64,000 nt of DNA from Pseudomonadales bacterium (GTDB taxonomy: Bacteria; Pseudomonadota; Gammaproteobacteria; Pseudomonadales; JAHRWD01), in NCBI GenBank assembly GCA_016763075.1, contig JAESUM010000003.1, positions 1 through 64,000 of the forward strand. Direction: 5' to 3'. Below are positions 29,927 through 40,673 of the stretch, piece after piece. The first letter of the stretch is position 1. Every line of letters begins with the position of its first letter. The translations under genes were made by a program, and so were the position numbers. A model generated the notes under the pieces. It ran no database searches, had not been told where the DNA came from, and worked only from the letters and a program-made list of their open reading frames with translations.

Positions 29927-31185
29927 TTAAAACCTGGGTAAGCGGCCAGCCACACCGCTGGCCTGGCGGTTAAACCAACCCTTGGCCGGCGGTAAACTTT
30001 CCATAGCGGCTAAACCAAGGCCCCGTACTGCACTCACCACGGGATTTGCGTGGGAAAATAGCTCCACTAATACTTGGCTAGTGACGATGGTTTTATCTTG
30101 GTCCCAGCGTTGTTGCGCTGCATAGTGATTAAGCACTGCTATTGAGCCAATGGCTTGCTTGGCTACGTGCGCGTTTGAGAGTACCTCTATTAACCCGCCA
30201 ATATCGCGCACCGACAAATTAAACCCTTGGCCCGCAACCGGGTGTAATGTATGAGCGGCATTGCCCAGCAGCACCACATTTGAGCGCACTTGCTCACGCG
30301 CTTGTACACGAATGAACGGGTAGCTGTGACGGGCACCAATCTTGGTGAAATTCCCTGCGCGGTAGCCAAAGCTACTTTGTAGCTCGGCTAAAAACGCCGC
30401 ATCATCCAACGCTAGTATTCGTTCCGCCTGGTCTTGTTCTAACGTCCAAATAAGTGCACTGCGCTGGCCATCAAGTGGTAGCAGTGCCATGGGGCCGCGC
30501 TGGGTGAAACGCTCGTAGGCTTTGTTTTGGTGGGGTTGGTCGCTGCTTATATTGGCGATAATCCCCAGTTGTTCGTAATCATGGGTGTCTCGGGCAATGC
30601 CCAATTGAGAAATCAAATCAGAGCGGCCGCCATCGGCAATGACGACCAAATTAGCGCTAATTTTAATCGCTTCATCAGACTGATCACAGTGAAGTAACGC
30701 GCCGTTTTTAACCATCTCAAGGCGTTCAACTTTGGCTGGACAGCGCCAATCTACCTTGGGGTAATCGGCCATTTGCGCCAGCAGCGCATTGCCTAAATGC
30801 CGGTTTTCTATCATGTATCCCAGCGCATCGACCCGTTGGTCGCGGTAGTTCAACCGTACGGTGCCAAAATGCCCACGATCCGACACGTGAATATCATGAA
30901 TGGGCGTTATTTGCGGTTCAAGTTTTGACCACATACCAATGTGCTGGTAGTAATTTTACTGCTCATCGATAGCGCTGTGGAGCGTGCGTCATAACTAGGT
31001 TGAGCTGTTGCTGCTGTGGTTGCACCTGCCGGAATCGCAAAGGCTTCAAGCACAGTAATACTAAGGCCCGGCATGCTTTGAGCTAAACCCAATGCTAGGC
31101 TCGCACCCACCATTCCACCGCCAATAATGGCGATATCATAATGTGCCTGTGCGGCAGTAGCGCTATTTGGCGAATCGATACTCAA
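29927..31185 (-). pseudogene. ubiH: UbiH (2-octaprenyl-6-methoxyphenol hydroxylase), split by an apparent one-base deletion
   Basis: ORFs 30907..31185 (FAD fold YDIAIIGGGMVGASLALGL...YDARSTALS) and 29927..30934 (WSKLEPQITPIHDIHVSDRGHFGTVRL...) are in different frames; adding one base at about 30952-30956 restores ...SSKIYYQHIGMWSKLEPQ... Confidence 0.85.
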
Positions 31186-31189
31186 TGGA

Positions 31190-32515
31190 TCAGCCAGCCA
31201 TCAGTTGTTCAATTTGTTGAATGGTTTTCGGCACGCCGTCACTCATTACGTCGCAGCCAGTGCGCGTTACGATCACATCGTCTTCGATACGAATACCAAT
31301 ACCGCGCCACTTTTCATCGACATCGGTATTATGCGGGCTGACGTAAATGCCCGGTTCAACCGTCAGCACCATGCCGGGTTCAAGCACGCGCCATTCACCG
31401 CCAATTTTGTAGTCGCCAACGTCGTGTACATCCATGCCGAGCCAGTGCCCCGCTTTATGCATGTAGAAATCTCGGTAGCCTTCTTGTTCTATCAGTTGTT
31501 CCAAATCGCCTTCAAGTAATCCCAGTTTCAGCAGTCCTTCGGTAATTACCCGAACGGTGGCTTCGTGGGGTTGGTTCCAATGGCTGCCGGGAACAATGAC
31601 GTCAAACGCTGCTTGCTGGGCATCTAATACAATCTCATACAGCGCGGCTTGCGCTTCGCTGAAGCGGCCGTTTATTGGGAAAGTCCGGGTGATATCGGCG
31701 GCGTAACCATCAAGTTCACAGCCAGCATCAATCAAGACCAAATCGCCGTTTAACAGCTCTGCGTTGTTTTCGATGTAGTGTAAAATACAGCCGTTTGCAC
31801 CACCGCCAACGATCGATGAATAAGCCGGTGCCCGTGCGCCGTTTCTCACAAACTCATGCAAAAGCTCTGCTTCAAGTTCGTATTCCATCATGCCGGGCTT
31901 ACAAATTTGCATGGCACGAACATGCGCCTGGGCAGAAATTTTCCCGGCTTGTTTCATGGTGCTTTGTTCTTCTTTGCTTTTGAGCAGGCGCAATTCATGT
32001 AAAACATGATCAACCGTCACGAATTCGTGCGGGGGGTATATGCCACTGCGGGCTTTGCTGCGGATCTGTTTGATCCATTCCATCAGTTGGAGGTCGAAGT
32101 TTTGATTGCAGCCCATGGCGTAAAAGACTTTGGCGCGCCCTTCAAGTAGGCCTGGCAAAATGTCGTCGACATCATCAATTGGAAAGGCATCATCGGCGCC
32201 GTATGTTTTGCACGCGCCTTCGGGGCCAGCTCGATACCCCGTCCACAATTCCATGCTTGGGTCACGGTCCTGGCAAAACAAAACCATTTCGCCGTGTTCA
32301 CGGCCAGGCATTAACACCAGCACTGAATGGGGTTCGAGAAACCCTGTTAGGTACAGCAGATCGCTGTTTTGCCGGTAGGCATATTCGGTGCCGCCATTAC
32401 GCATAGCGGGCTCTGCCGCGGGTAAAATAGCGATGCTGTTTTCACCCATCAACTCCATTAATTTACGGCGTCGCTGAGCATAATCGGTAGAGATGGCTGG
32501 CACGGCTGAAGTCAT
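31190..32515 (-). CDS. pepP: Xaa-Pro aminopeptidase P
   Basis: RNGGTEYAYRQNSDLLYLTGF, LIDAGCELDGYAADITRTFP, HWLGMDVHDVG. Confidence 0.95.
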   Translation of the reverse strand: MTSAVPAISTDYAQRRRKLMELMGENSIAILPAAEPAMRNGGTEYAYRQNSDLLYLTGFLEPHSVLVLMPGREHGEMVLFCQDRDPSMELWTGYRAGPEGACKTYGADDAFPIDDVDDILPGLLEGRAKVFYAMGCNQNFDLQLMEWIKQIRSKARSGIYPPHEFVTVDHVLHELRLLKSKEEQSTMKQAGKISAQAHVRAMQICKPGMMEYELEAELLHEFVRNGARAPAYSSIVGGGANGCILHYIENNAELLNGDLVLIDAGCELDGYAADITRTFPINGRFSEAQAALYEIVLDAQQAAFDVIVPGSHWNQPHEATVRVITEGLLKLGLLEGDLEQLIEQEGYRDFYMHKAGHWLGMDVHDVGDYKIGGEWRVLEPGMVLTVEPGIYVSPHNTDVDEKWRGIGIRIEDDVIVTRTGCDVMSDGVPKTIQQIEQLMAG

Positions 32516-32520
32516 TTTAG

Positions 32521-33063
32521 TTATTCCATTGCTTCTAAGAAAAGATGGATCACGGTGATTTTAAGAAACTCAACAAGGTCTAAGTAGTCCGCTTCGAGGT
32601 CTTCTATATCTTCGTCATCATATTGCGAGGAGATTTGGCTGAACTCGAAAAAGTTGCTCAGAATTTCTTCGGTTTCAGTGTTCAATGGCTCACTGTCTGA
32701 TGTTGTACCTAGGCCATATCCGCTGAGAAACCCTTGGCACCAACCACCAATACATTCGGTACGCCACGAAAAAGCTTCGTCATCGCAGGGCAATAGCGGG
32801 TAAAAAATGAAATCTGGGTCTGCCAACGCGGCGCGCGCGTTGCTAAACAGTTGCCGCAAAATGCCATCGACTTCATGAAGCTCGATAGGGTCGAGATCGA
32901 GCTGCAGCCAGAGGTCGTTCAGCAATATTTCGCTGTCTAACTCGGGGCGACAGCACAGCATTCCGCTTACCAAACCATGCAGTTCTGAGGGGCTTTGCAG
33001 CACTTCGGTATGCATAAGTCTGCTTTGAAGGTCGTCAAATTCTAATATTTCAGCAATATCCAT
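32521..33063 (-). CDS. ygfB: UPF0149 (YgfB/YecA-like) protein
   Basis: SELHGLVSGMLCC, WCQGFLSGYGL; synteny with pepP. Confidence 0.85.
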   Translation of the reverse strand: MDIAEILEFDDLQSRLMHTEVLQSPSELHGLVSGMLCCRPELDSEILLNDLWLQLDLDPIELHEVDGILRQLFSNARAALADPDFIFYPLLPCDDEAFSWRTECIGGWCQGFLSGYGLGTTSDSEPLNTETEEILSNFFEFSQISSQYDDEDIEDLEADYLDLVEFLKITVIHLFLEAME

Positions 33064-33205
33064 TGGGGTATCGTTTTAGCCTAATGTGTAGACGCGGTTT
33101 AATGTTTAAAAACCTTGTCTATATTCGAAAAACAGCATTTTAACCGCATTGACCCTTTGCAACCAGAGATCTATAGTGAGTGCCTTAATTTTGGGCGGTA
33201 AGTCG

Positions 33206-33415
33206 ATGGAAAATCTTGATATTAGTGAGCTGACAACCAAGGTCGATGCACTGATTAAACTCTGCGGCCGACTTTCGGCAGAGAACCAAGAATTTGAAGC
33301 CCGGCAAGAAAATTGGCCTATCGAGCGTGCACGCCTGATTGAGCAAAATAACCAGGCTAAACAAAAGATCGTTCAGATCATCTCAAGGTTAAAGTCTTTG
33401 GAGCAAGCAGGATGA
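33206..33415 (+). CDS. ZapB/TIGR02449-like coiled-coil cell-division protein
   Basis: MENLDISELTTKVDALIKLCGRLSAENQ; directly upstream of zapA, 4-nt overlap. Confidence 0.7.
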   Translation: MENLDISELTTKVDALIKLCGRLSAENQEFEARQENWPIERARLIEQNNQAKQKIVQIISRLKSLEQAG

Positions 33416-33705
33416 GTAACTCGCCGATCACCCTAACGGTTAATATTCTTGACCGTGATTATCAGGTTAGCTGCCCTCCATCCGAGCAACAAGCACTGAT
33501 TCAGTCGGCCCGCTACTTAGATGAAAAAATGCGCGAAATCCGCTCTAAAGGCAGCGTGGTTGGCACCGACCGTATTGCGGTGATGGCGGCACTCAATACC
33601 AGTTATGAATTATTGGATTCAAGCGAGCGGCTCAAAGAAATTGACCAGGGCGCTGAATCGCTGCTCGATAAATTAGATAAGGCTTTGCTGAAATATCAAA
33701 ACTAG
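33412..33705 (+). CDS. zapA: Cell division protein ZapA
   Basis: VNILDRDYQVSCPPSEQQALIQSARYLDEKMREIR. Confidence 0.9.
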   Translation: MSNSPITLTVNILDRDYQVSCPPSEQQALIQSARYLDEKMREIRSKGSVVGTDRIAVMAALNTSYELLDSSERLKEIDQGAESLLDKLDKALLKYQN

Positions 33706-33857
33706 TACAAAGCGTGTGCCAAATTTGTTCGCTAAGCCCCATTATACCTGCGCTTATTCCTATGCAATCTGAAACAAAAACCCAATAGATAAAAACAATC
33801 TTTCGTTTACGAAAAAACGTCTTTACGTCAACCCAAATATCGATGCTATACTGAAAT

Positions 33858-34030
33858 TGTCCTGGGGTGTTGGCGAGACGGTAAAGTCCTCGAGCCGATT
33901 TCAACACCTAGGAGGTCACTAGCTGAAGACAGTGTGCACACCCGTTCTGCGGGGAGCCTAAATCTACACAGAGACCCCCACCTTGAACCTTTGGGTTCAA
34001 GGACACTACCAGCAGCCGCGCCTTGGGATA
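33858..34030 (+). ncRNA. ssrS: 6S RNA (ends approximate)
   Basis: Between zapA and fau, as in E. coli. Contains GTCCTCGAGCCGATTTCAACACC, TTCTGCGGGGAGCCTAAA, CACCTTGAACCTTTGGGTTCAAGG. Closing stem UCCUGGGG (33860-33867) pairs with CCUUGGGA (34021-34028). TATACT -10 at 33847. Confidence 0.9.
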
Positions 34031-34132
34031 CTTTTTACTCTTCTTGTTTAGCCACCCTACGTCTCTTATTTTACCTGCCCTCATTTTGCCCGCCCTCAAC
34101 AATTTTATCTGCATTCATAAAACAGCCGCCAT

Positions 34133-34738
34133 TTGAATACCTCGTTACGCAATAATATCCGCCAGCAGCGTCGTGATATTCCACGCTCACAAAGCGATAT
34201 CGCTGAACAACAACTCGCGCGCATCGTACTTGAAGACCCTTGGGTTACTGAAAGTCAGCATGTTGCTTGTTTTATCAGCAATGATGGCGAGATCAATACC
34301 CGCAGTTTAATCACCCAACTTCATCAAGCCGATAAGTGCGTTTATCTTCCGGTGCTTGACCCCCGTCGCAAAAACCATCTGCTGTTCCTTTTGCACAAAC
34401 CTGATGGCTTATTAGTCACCAACCGCTTCGGCATTCCTGAACCGGATATCAATACCGGTCAGGTCATCCAAAACCAAGAACTCGACTTGGTTTTAATGCC
34501 GCTGGTAGCTTTTGATGCTTTTGGTAATCGCCTTGGAATGGGCGGTGGTTATTACGACCGCAGCTTTGCCTTTACCCGCGATAACCACCGCACAAATAAA
34601 ACCAAACCGCGCTTAGCAGGTATTGCCTATGACTTCCAGCAAGTGGAGCCGTTGCAAACTGACAAGTGGGATATACCACTACAGAAGGTTTTTACTCAAG
34701 AATTGGCTTTTGTACCGGTTGCTGAGCCTAGTTCCTAA
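34133..34738 (+). CDS. fau: 5-formyltetrahydrofolate cyclo-ligase
   Basis: LPVLDPRRKNHLLF, MPLVAFDAFGNRLGMGGGYYDRSFAF; 3' of 6S RNA. Confidence 0.93.
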   Translation: MNTSLRNNIRQQRRDIPRSQSDIAEQQLARIVLEDPWVTESQHVACFISNDGEINTRSLITQLHQADKCVYLPVLDPRRKNHLLFLLHKPDGLLVTNRFGIPEPDINTGQVIQNQELDLVLMPLVAFDAFGNRLGMGGGYYDRSFAFTRDNHRTNKTKPRLAGIAYDFQQVEPLQTDKWDIPLQKVFTQELAFVPVAEPSS

Positions 34739-34964
34739 ACCTGTCTTCTAAACTTGGTCTTTTAACTTGCTCCTCCGACACAGCCGCTAAACCTATCGCT
34801 GATAACCTATAACTCCATACCTGAACCACTAAAGAGTTAAGCGCCTATTCATAGCTAGCCGCGGGTTTGTTTGCGCGTTCCAATTGAGCAAACTTAGTGG
34901 CACCATAAGCCTTTATTGACTCACTTCATCCATATCAACTAAGTCTTAGGTATCTCTTTTTCTC

Positions 34965-36278
34965 ATGAATTGGCAGCAAATTTCGGGGTATGGCTCCGAC
35001 CTCATTAAACTGGATGCATCCCAGCTCACCCCCGCAAAAGGTTGGTTAGTCAAAACCATTCAGTGCGCCTACGCCGTGGCTCGTGACCTGCTCAGTGGCC
35101 AAATTCAGCTACATGCCATGAGCTTGGTGTACACCGCTTTACTGTCTATTGTGCCGCTGTTAGCGCTCAGCGTATCGGTACTCAAATCCTTTGGGGTGCA
35201 CAATCAACTTGAGCCGGTTCTGCTAAATTTCCTTAAACCCATGGGGCCTAAAGGCCTTGAGTTAAGCTCTCAAATTATCAGCTTTGTTGAAAACATGAAT
35301 GTCGCGGTGCTCGGCAGTGTTGGCATTGCGCTGCTGTTTTATACCGCCATCTCTTTAATTCAAAAAGTCGAAGGCTCCTTTAACTACATTTGGCGCGTCA
35401 AACACCGCCGTACGCTGGCCCAGCAACTCAGCCACTATCTCAGCGTTTTGATGGTGGGCCCAGTACTGCTGGCAAGTTTGGTTGGGGTTGTCGCATCGAC
35501 GATGAACACCCAATGGGTTCAATACCTACTGTCCTTCGATACCGCAGGCATACTGAGCGAGTTCAGCACCCGCGTGCTGCCTTTATTGGCAGTAACGGCA
35601 TTGATTACCTCGGTTTACATGTTCATACCTAACACCAAAGTGCGGCTGTACGCGGCATTACCCGGTGCGCTTTTTGCTGCGGTTAGCTGGAAAGCCGGGG
35701 GAGCGGTTTTTTCATCTTTTGTGGTGAGCTCAACTCAATACGACGCCATTTATTCTGGCTTCGCGATCGCGATGATGCTGATGATCTGGCTGTTTTTGAG
35801 CTGGTTAATTTTACTGGTGGGGGCCAACCTGAGTTTTTATTGGCAGAACCCAACATCCATTCACATTGCCCGAGACAACAAAACACCCGCAGCCGGTTCG
35901 CGGCGGCAACTGGGTTTGAACATTATGGTTAATGTGGCTCAGCATTTTCATGACGCCAGCACTGACTGCACGCTAGAAACATTAGCCCATCAAATGGTGG
36001 TACCTGCCAGCGATGTGGCTTCATTAATTGAGATTTTCGAACAGCACAAACTGTTGATTAGCGCCAATACTGGGCAACAACATTATGTACCGGGGCGAGA
36101 TATCGATGCGATTTCTATTGCCGCAATCATTCAGGCTGTGGAGGGTGACGCCGCCGCTCAAGCAGAGCCATCAAGCGTTGATGTGCTTCTCGCAACATTA
36201 GAGCAGCAGCGCAACGACACCCTAAACGGCCAAAGCCTGCGAACGCTTATCAAAGCGTCTGAACCAGCGCCCCTTTAA
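34965..36278 (+). CDS. YihY/BrkB family inner-membrane protein
   Basis: LSGQIQLHAMSLVYTALLSIVPLLALSVSVLKSFG; multi-TM; YDAIYSGFAIAMMLMIWLFLSWLILLVGANLSFY. Confidence 0.9.
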   Translation: MNWQQISGYGSDLIKLDASQLTPAKGWLVKTIQCAYAVARDLLSGQIQLHAMSLVYTALLSIVPLLALSVSVLKSFGVHNQLEPVLLNFLKPMGPKGLELSSQIISFVENMNVAVLGSVGIALLFYTAISLIQKVEGSFNYIWRVKHRRTLAQQLSHYLSVLMVGPVLLASLVGVVASTMNTQWVQYLLSFDTAGILSEFSTRVLPLLAVTALITSVYMFIPNTKVRLYAALPGALFAAVSWKAGGAVFSSFVVSSTQYDAIYSGFAIAMMLMIWLFLSWLILLVGANLSFYWQNPTSIHIARDNKTPAAGSRRQLGLNIMVNVAQHFHDASTDCTLETLAHQMVVPASDVASLIEIFEQHKLLISANTGQQHYVPGRDIDAISIAAIIQAVEGDAAAQAEPSSVDVLLATLEQQRNDTLNGQSLRTLIKASEPAPL

Positions 36279-36335
36279 CGCAGGCCTTACTGGCTGGGCC
36301 ACACAAACCCTCGCATGGTTTTAACGGTGTAGCAT

Positions 36336-37124
36336 CTAAACGATATCGACAGAGCCGCCGTCAATGCGTACATTTTGGCCATTAATAAACCCAGCCCGAT
36401 CACTGGCTAAAAATAACACCAAGTCTGCCACGTCTTCGCGGGTGGCAATTCTGGCCGATGGATTTGGGAACGACTCTTTCACAATGGCCGCCTCAATAGA
36501 GGCCCAATCATCGCCCCAACCTTTTGCTTTAGCTTTTTTCCTGAAACTGGCTTCTATTTCTGGCGTGCGAATCAAACCCGGCGACACCGTATTCACAGTA
36601 ATACCGGTTCCGGCCAGCTCCTTTGCAAGGCTTGCGGTCATATTGGCCAGCGCGCCTTTTGAAGCGTAATAGTGCGGCATTTTAGAGTTTGGGCGAATAG
36701 ACCCTATGGTTCCAAGCTGAATGACCCGGCCACAACCCAAGGTCTTCATTTGCGGAACAACATGCTGAATCATGCGCGCGGCAGAGAGCACATTGATTTG
36801 ATAAATATCGACCCATTGATCGCTTGATGTTGTCCACCACAACCCAGCATCCGCTTGACCAAAATTATTGATCAAAATATCAATCACACCAAAGGCATTA
36901 ATCGCTTGTTGGTATACCTGCTTCGCGCCTTCATCTGTGGCTAAATCGCCCCACACTCTTTGGGCTTCAAAATGCTCATCGCCAGCTTGTTCAAATGAGT
37001 CTTGATCCGGGCCTTGAATAATGACTCGAGCCCCCTCTGCTGCAAATTGTTTGGCCATCACAGCGCCGGTGCCACGGTGACTACCGGTAATAAGCACGAC
37101 TTTATTTTGTAGTTTTAAGTCCAT
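36336..37124 (-). CDS. Short-chain dehydrogenase/reductase
   Basis: VVLITGSHRGTGAVMAKQFAAEGA, NNFG, YYASKGALANMTASLAKEL. Confidence 0.9.
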   Translation of the reverse strand: MDLKLQNKVVLITGSHRGTGAVMAKQFAAEGARVIIQGPDQDSFEQAGDEHFEAQRVWGDLATDEGAKQVYQQAINAFGVIDILINNFGQADAGLWWTTSSDQWVDIYQINVLSAARMIQHVVPQMKTLGCGRVIQLGTIGSIRPNSKMPHYYASKGALANMTASLAKELAGTGITVNTVSPGLIRTPEIEASFRKKAKAKGWGDDWASIEAAIVKESFPNPSARIATREDVADLVLFLASDRAGFINGQNVRIDGGSVDIV

Positions 37125-37304
37125 ATTAGTCTCGCCAGTTGAGTGTCTGATATAAGCACAGACCCCTAGTTAAATTTTCGCACGGTATTGAGCAGCGCAA
37201 TATACCTCTGTCGCCAGCAAATATACGCGTTTGGCCTATACTCTATAAACACTTATCACGCAGCTAAGTGTACAAGCAATACTACACCGAGGAACCCGCA
37301 AGTA

Positions 37305-38330
37305 ATGCCCATCTCTTTTCCACACGATATTAATAAAGCAGCCGACTATTTACGCAAGGCTGTACCTATGATGGTTCAGTATAAAATACCCCCTACACCT
37401 GAAAATTACGCCCTGTGGTACAACTATGTAGCGGCTGGCAACCAAGAACTAAACCAAGAGTTAATGGCCACTGTTGAAGATCACGGTACTTGCCCGCGTT
37501 CTGACAGCCAAAAGCTGATCCGGCAATTTGTACTTGAAGACGCACTAACCACTAACCCAGAAATGTATTCTCACGTTAACTCAGTGGTTAACCAGTTTGA
37601 AGGGGTCATGCAAGACACCCAATCCGGTACTCAAGAATACAGCCAGTCACTCGAAGCCAGCATTAAAGCCTTTACCGAAGTCACCGTTGAACCCGATGAT
37701 CTTCAGCATGTAGCAGAAACCATGGCCGATAACGCAGAAGCTATCTTTGCCTTAACCCAGTCTTTTCAAGCTCACATGCGTTCGTCACAAAAAGAGATTG
37801 ATAGCCTAAAAACCGAACTCGAAAAACAATACCAGCGCGTCATGACCGACCCAATGACGAAGATTTTTAATCGACTGGCCTTTAACGAAAAAATTGACGA
37901 GCTCGTCGCCAGCCAAAGCGCATCATTTTGCTTAATCCTGTTTGATTTGGATCACTTCAAAAAATTCAACGATACCTTTGGACACACCTTAGGCGACTCG
38001 ATTTTACAAGGTGTGGCGCAAACCACTCAGCGTACAATTAGCCCGATCAAAAACGCTCATTTTTCCCGTTATGGCGGCGAAGAATTCGCACTGCTGTTAC
38101 CCGACTGCAAGGTCCAGCACGCCACCACCGCCGCCGAAACCATTCGCGGCAAGCTCGAAAAACTCGGTATTAGGAACAAATCCGGTACTGAAACGATCGA
38201 TAACATCACTGCGTCTTTTGGGGTTGCTCAGCACAAAGCCGGCGAGCTCACGTCAGACCTGGTTGATCGAGCCGACGATGCACTGTATTTGGCTAAAGCC
38301 AATGGCCGAAACCAAGTTCATACCGCCTAA
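37305..38330 (+). CDS. Diguanylate cyclase (GGDEF)
   Basis: FSRYGGEEFALLLPD; likely ATG at 37305 (MPISFPHDINKAADYLRKAVPMM); no RxxD at the usual I-site position. Confidence 0.88.
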   Translation: MPISFPHDINKAADYLRKAVPMMVQYKIPPTPENYALWYNYVAAGNQELNQELMATVEDHGTCPRSDSQKLIRQFVLEDALTTNPEMYSHVNSVVNQFEGVMQDTQSGTQEYSQSLEASIKAFTEVTVEPDDLQHVAETMADNAEAIFALTQSFQAHMRSSQKEIDSLKTELEKQYQRVMTDPMTKIFNRLAFNEKIDELVASQSASFCLILFDLDHFKKFNDTFGHTLGDSILQGVAQTTQRTISPIKNAHFSRYGGEEFALLLPDCKVQHATTAAETIRGKLEKLGIRNKSGTETIDNITASFGVAQHKAGELTSDLVDRADDALYLAKANGRNQVHTA

Positions 38331-38580
38331 CGCGCTTTTGCACTGCTCCACTGATATCTCGTAACGCCCGCAATACATCCCCCGCTGGTTTTATCACTCA
38401 CGGCTTACGCTAACGACTAAAGCAAAGCCATAGGCATACTATGGCTTTTGCAGGGTGAGCGACGTAAGATAACCGGCCCTGAATGGCACACACTGCGCGC
38501 CAATAGTGCAGTAACAAGCCATTACACCAGCCAACACTGACTGAGATGTATCGAGTGAGCAGAGACATACGTGAAATCTT

Positions 38581-39972
38581 ATGAGTAGCATGGAAGCGAT
38601 CGACTTTGAAAGTGTCCAAGATGACGAGCAAGCAGATGCCTTGCCCCAAGCTCATCAACCTCTTCGTATTGCGTTACTAGGCTACCGAAGCAAACCATTT
38701 TGCGGCGGTCAGGGAATCTATATACAGTTCCTCAGCACCGCGCTCTGCGATTACGGCCATCAGGTCGATGTAATATCGGGCCCGCCATACCCCAATCTTG
38801 ACCCGCGGGTTCGGCTGATAAAAATCCCCAGCCTTGAACTGTTTGAACAATTTAATTGGATTCCTCGCACATCCCCCAAAAATTTGCTCGACTCAACCAA
38901 TCGCTTTGAATACGTAAGCAAACTTACCGGCGGCTTTCCAGAACCCGAAACCTTTGGCCGGCGCGTTGTTCAATACTTCAGAGACAACGGCTGCCAATAC
39001 GACATTGTGCACGACAACCAAAGTCTCTGTTACGGACTACTTGAACTACAAAATATGGGCGTGCCATTGGTCACCACCATTCATCACCCCATTACCCGCG
39101 ACCGTAGAATCGAGCTAAAAAGCGCCACAGGCCCTTGGGCTCGGTTACTCGTAAGGCGCTGGCATAACTTCTTAAGCATGCAGCAAAAAGTGGTCAATAA
39201 GCTAAACCACGTGGTGACAGTATCGGAGCATTCCAGAAAAGATATCTCAGATGATTTCAACCGCTCTGAACAACGTATCGATTTGGTGTATAACGGCATC
39301 GATACCAAGCAGTTCAAACCCATCAAAGGTATTGAACGCAAACCCTTTCGGCTTATGGCCATGGCCAGCGCCGATGTCCCGTTAAAAGGGCTCGAATTCC
39401 TGCTAGGTGCCTTGGCAATATTGCAAAAAGATTACCCAGAGCTAGACCTGTTGCTGGTTGGCCAGCCCAAACCCGGCGGGCCCACTGAAAAGCTGATCAA
39501 CAAACTCGGCATTGCCGACAAAATCCAATTCGTCAGTGGCATTAGCACCGAGCAATTAGTGCAGTATTACGTCGAAGCCACCATTGCCGTTACCGCCTCA
39601 CTTTACGAAGGTTTTGGGCTGCCCATTGGCGAAGCCATGGCCTGCGGCGTTCCGGTAGTTTCCTCCGATGGTGGCGCACTGCCAGAAGTCGTTGGTGATG
39701 CTGGCCTGGTTGTACCTTGCGGCGATGCCCAAGCATTAGCAACCGCCATTGGCCGGCTGCTAGATAACCCGTTGCTAAGAATTAAACTTGGCGAAAAAGG
39801 CCGTCAACGGATTCTCGAAACTTTTAGTTGGACAGTAGCTGCGGGCGAAATGACCCACCTATACCAACGCGTTTTGAACCCCAGCAAGCTTGAAGCAGCC
39901 AACACCAAAATCGCCCCCATCGCCGAGCAAGCCATAGAATCCGACGAAGTAGCCCTCGCATGCAAACCTTAG
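38581..39972 (+). CDS. Family 4 glycosyltransferase
   Basis: LRIALLGYRSKPFCGGQGIYIQFLSTAL, HDNQSLCYGLLELQNMGVPLVTTIHHPITRDRRIELKSA, SLYEGFGLPIGEAMACGVPVVSSDGGALPEVVGDAG. Confidence 0.93.
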   Translation: MSSMEAIDFESVQDDEQADALPQAHQPLRIALLGYRSKPFCGGQGIYIQFLSTALCDYGHQVDVISGPPYPNLDPRVRLIKIPSLELFEQFNWIPRTSPKNLLDSTNRFEYVSKLTGGFPEPETFGRRVVQYFRDNGCQYDIVHDNQSLCYGLLELQNMGVPLVTTIHHPITRDRRIELKSATGPWARLLVRRWHNFLSMQQKVVNKLNHVVTVSEHSRKDISDDFNRSEQRIDLVYNGIDTKQFKPIKGIERKPFRLMAMASADVPLKGLEFLLGALAILQKDYPELDLLLVGQPKPGGPTEKLINKLGIADKIQFVSGISTEQLVQYYVEATIAVTASLYEGFGLPIGEAMACGVPVVSSDGGALPEVVGDAGLVVPCGDAQALATAIGRLLDNPLLRIKLGEKGRQRILETFSWTVAAGEMTHLYQRVLNPSKLEAANTKIAPIAEQAIESDEVALACKP

Positions 39973-40673
39973 ACCTCGACCGAATCTGTTTTGAAGACAC
40001 CGAACGAGTGCTCGACGTAGGCTGCGGTGAAGGGCGACTGAGTTTACACACCTATTCCCACGCCAACGTACAGGCAGTTGGGGTAGATATGTGCTTAGAA
40101 GATCTACAAACCGCCCAGTCCCGATTTGCTGAATTCGACGAAAAAAGCACCGAAAAACAGTTTAGCCTTAGCCAAACTGATGCCTACCGACTACCTTTCC
40201 CTGACCACTGCTTTGATAAAGTATTCTGCTCTGAAGTGCTCGAACACTTACACGAATACCCCAAAGCGCTGGCAGAAATTGAGCGCGTGTTAAAGCCCGG
40301 CGGCGTGTTTGTTGCTAGTGTGCCACGCTGGTGGCCAGAAAAAATCTGCTGGTGGCTCAGCGCTGCTTACCACGAAGTAGAAGGTGGCCACGTACGCATT
40401 TTCAAAGAACAAGAGCTGCAATCAGCCATCGAAGAGTTTGGCTTCACCCGCTTCGATAAACACTGGGCGCACTCGCTGCACTCACCCTATTGGTGGCTAC
40501 GGTGTATGTTTTGGAAAAACCAAGAAGAAAACTGGGCGGTTAAGTTGTACCACCGTTTTTTAGTCTGGGATTTGATGGCACAGCCGGCGCTAACAAAAAT
40601 CCTTGATACCCTGCTCAACCCAATCATGGGTAAAAGTGTGGTGCTGTATTTCCGAAAAGGGCTAAAACCTTGA
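39960..40673 (+). CDS. Class I SAM-dependent methyltransferase
   Basis: RVLDVGCGEGRLSLHTYSH, FDKVFCSEVLEHLHEYPKALAEIERVLKPGG; overlaps the GT gene by 13 nt. Confidence 0.92.
   Translation: MQTLDLDRICFEDTERVLDVGCGEGRLSLHTYSHANVQAVGVDMCLEDLQTAQSRFAEFDEKSTEKQFSLSQTDAYRLPFPDHCFDKVFCSEVLEHLHEYPKALAEIERVLKPGGVFVASVPRWWPEKICWWLSAAYHEVEGGHVRIFKEQELQSAIEEFGFTRFDKHWAHSLHSPYWWLRCMFWKNQEENWAVKLYHRFLVWDLMAQPALTKILDTLLNPIMGKSVVLYFRKGLKP

Noticed and set aside
33632-34155. Three ORFs (33632..33907 -, 33908..34114 -, 33934..34155 +)
   Set aside because: Overlap the 6S RNA gene and its flanks; translations do not look protein-like
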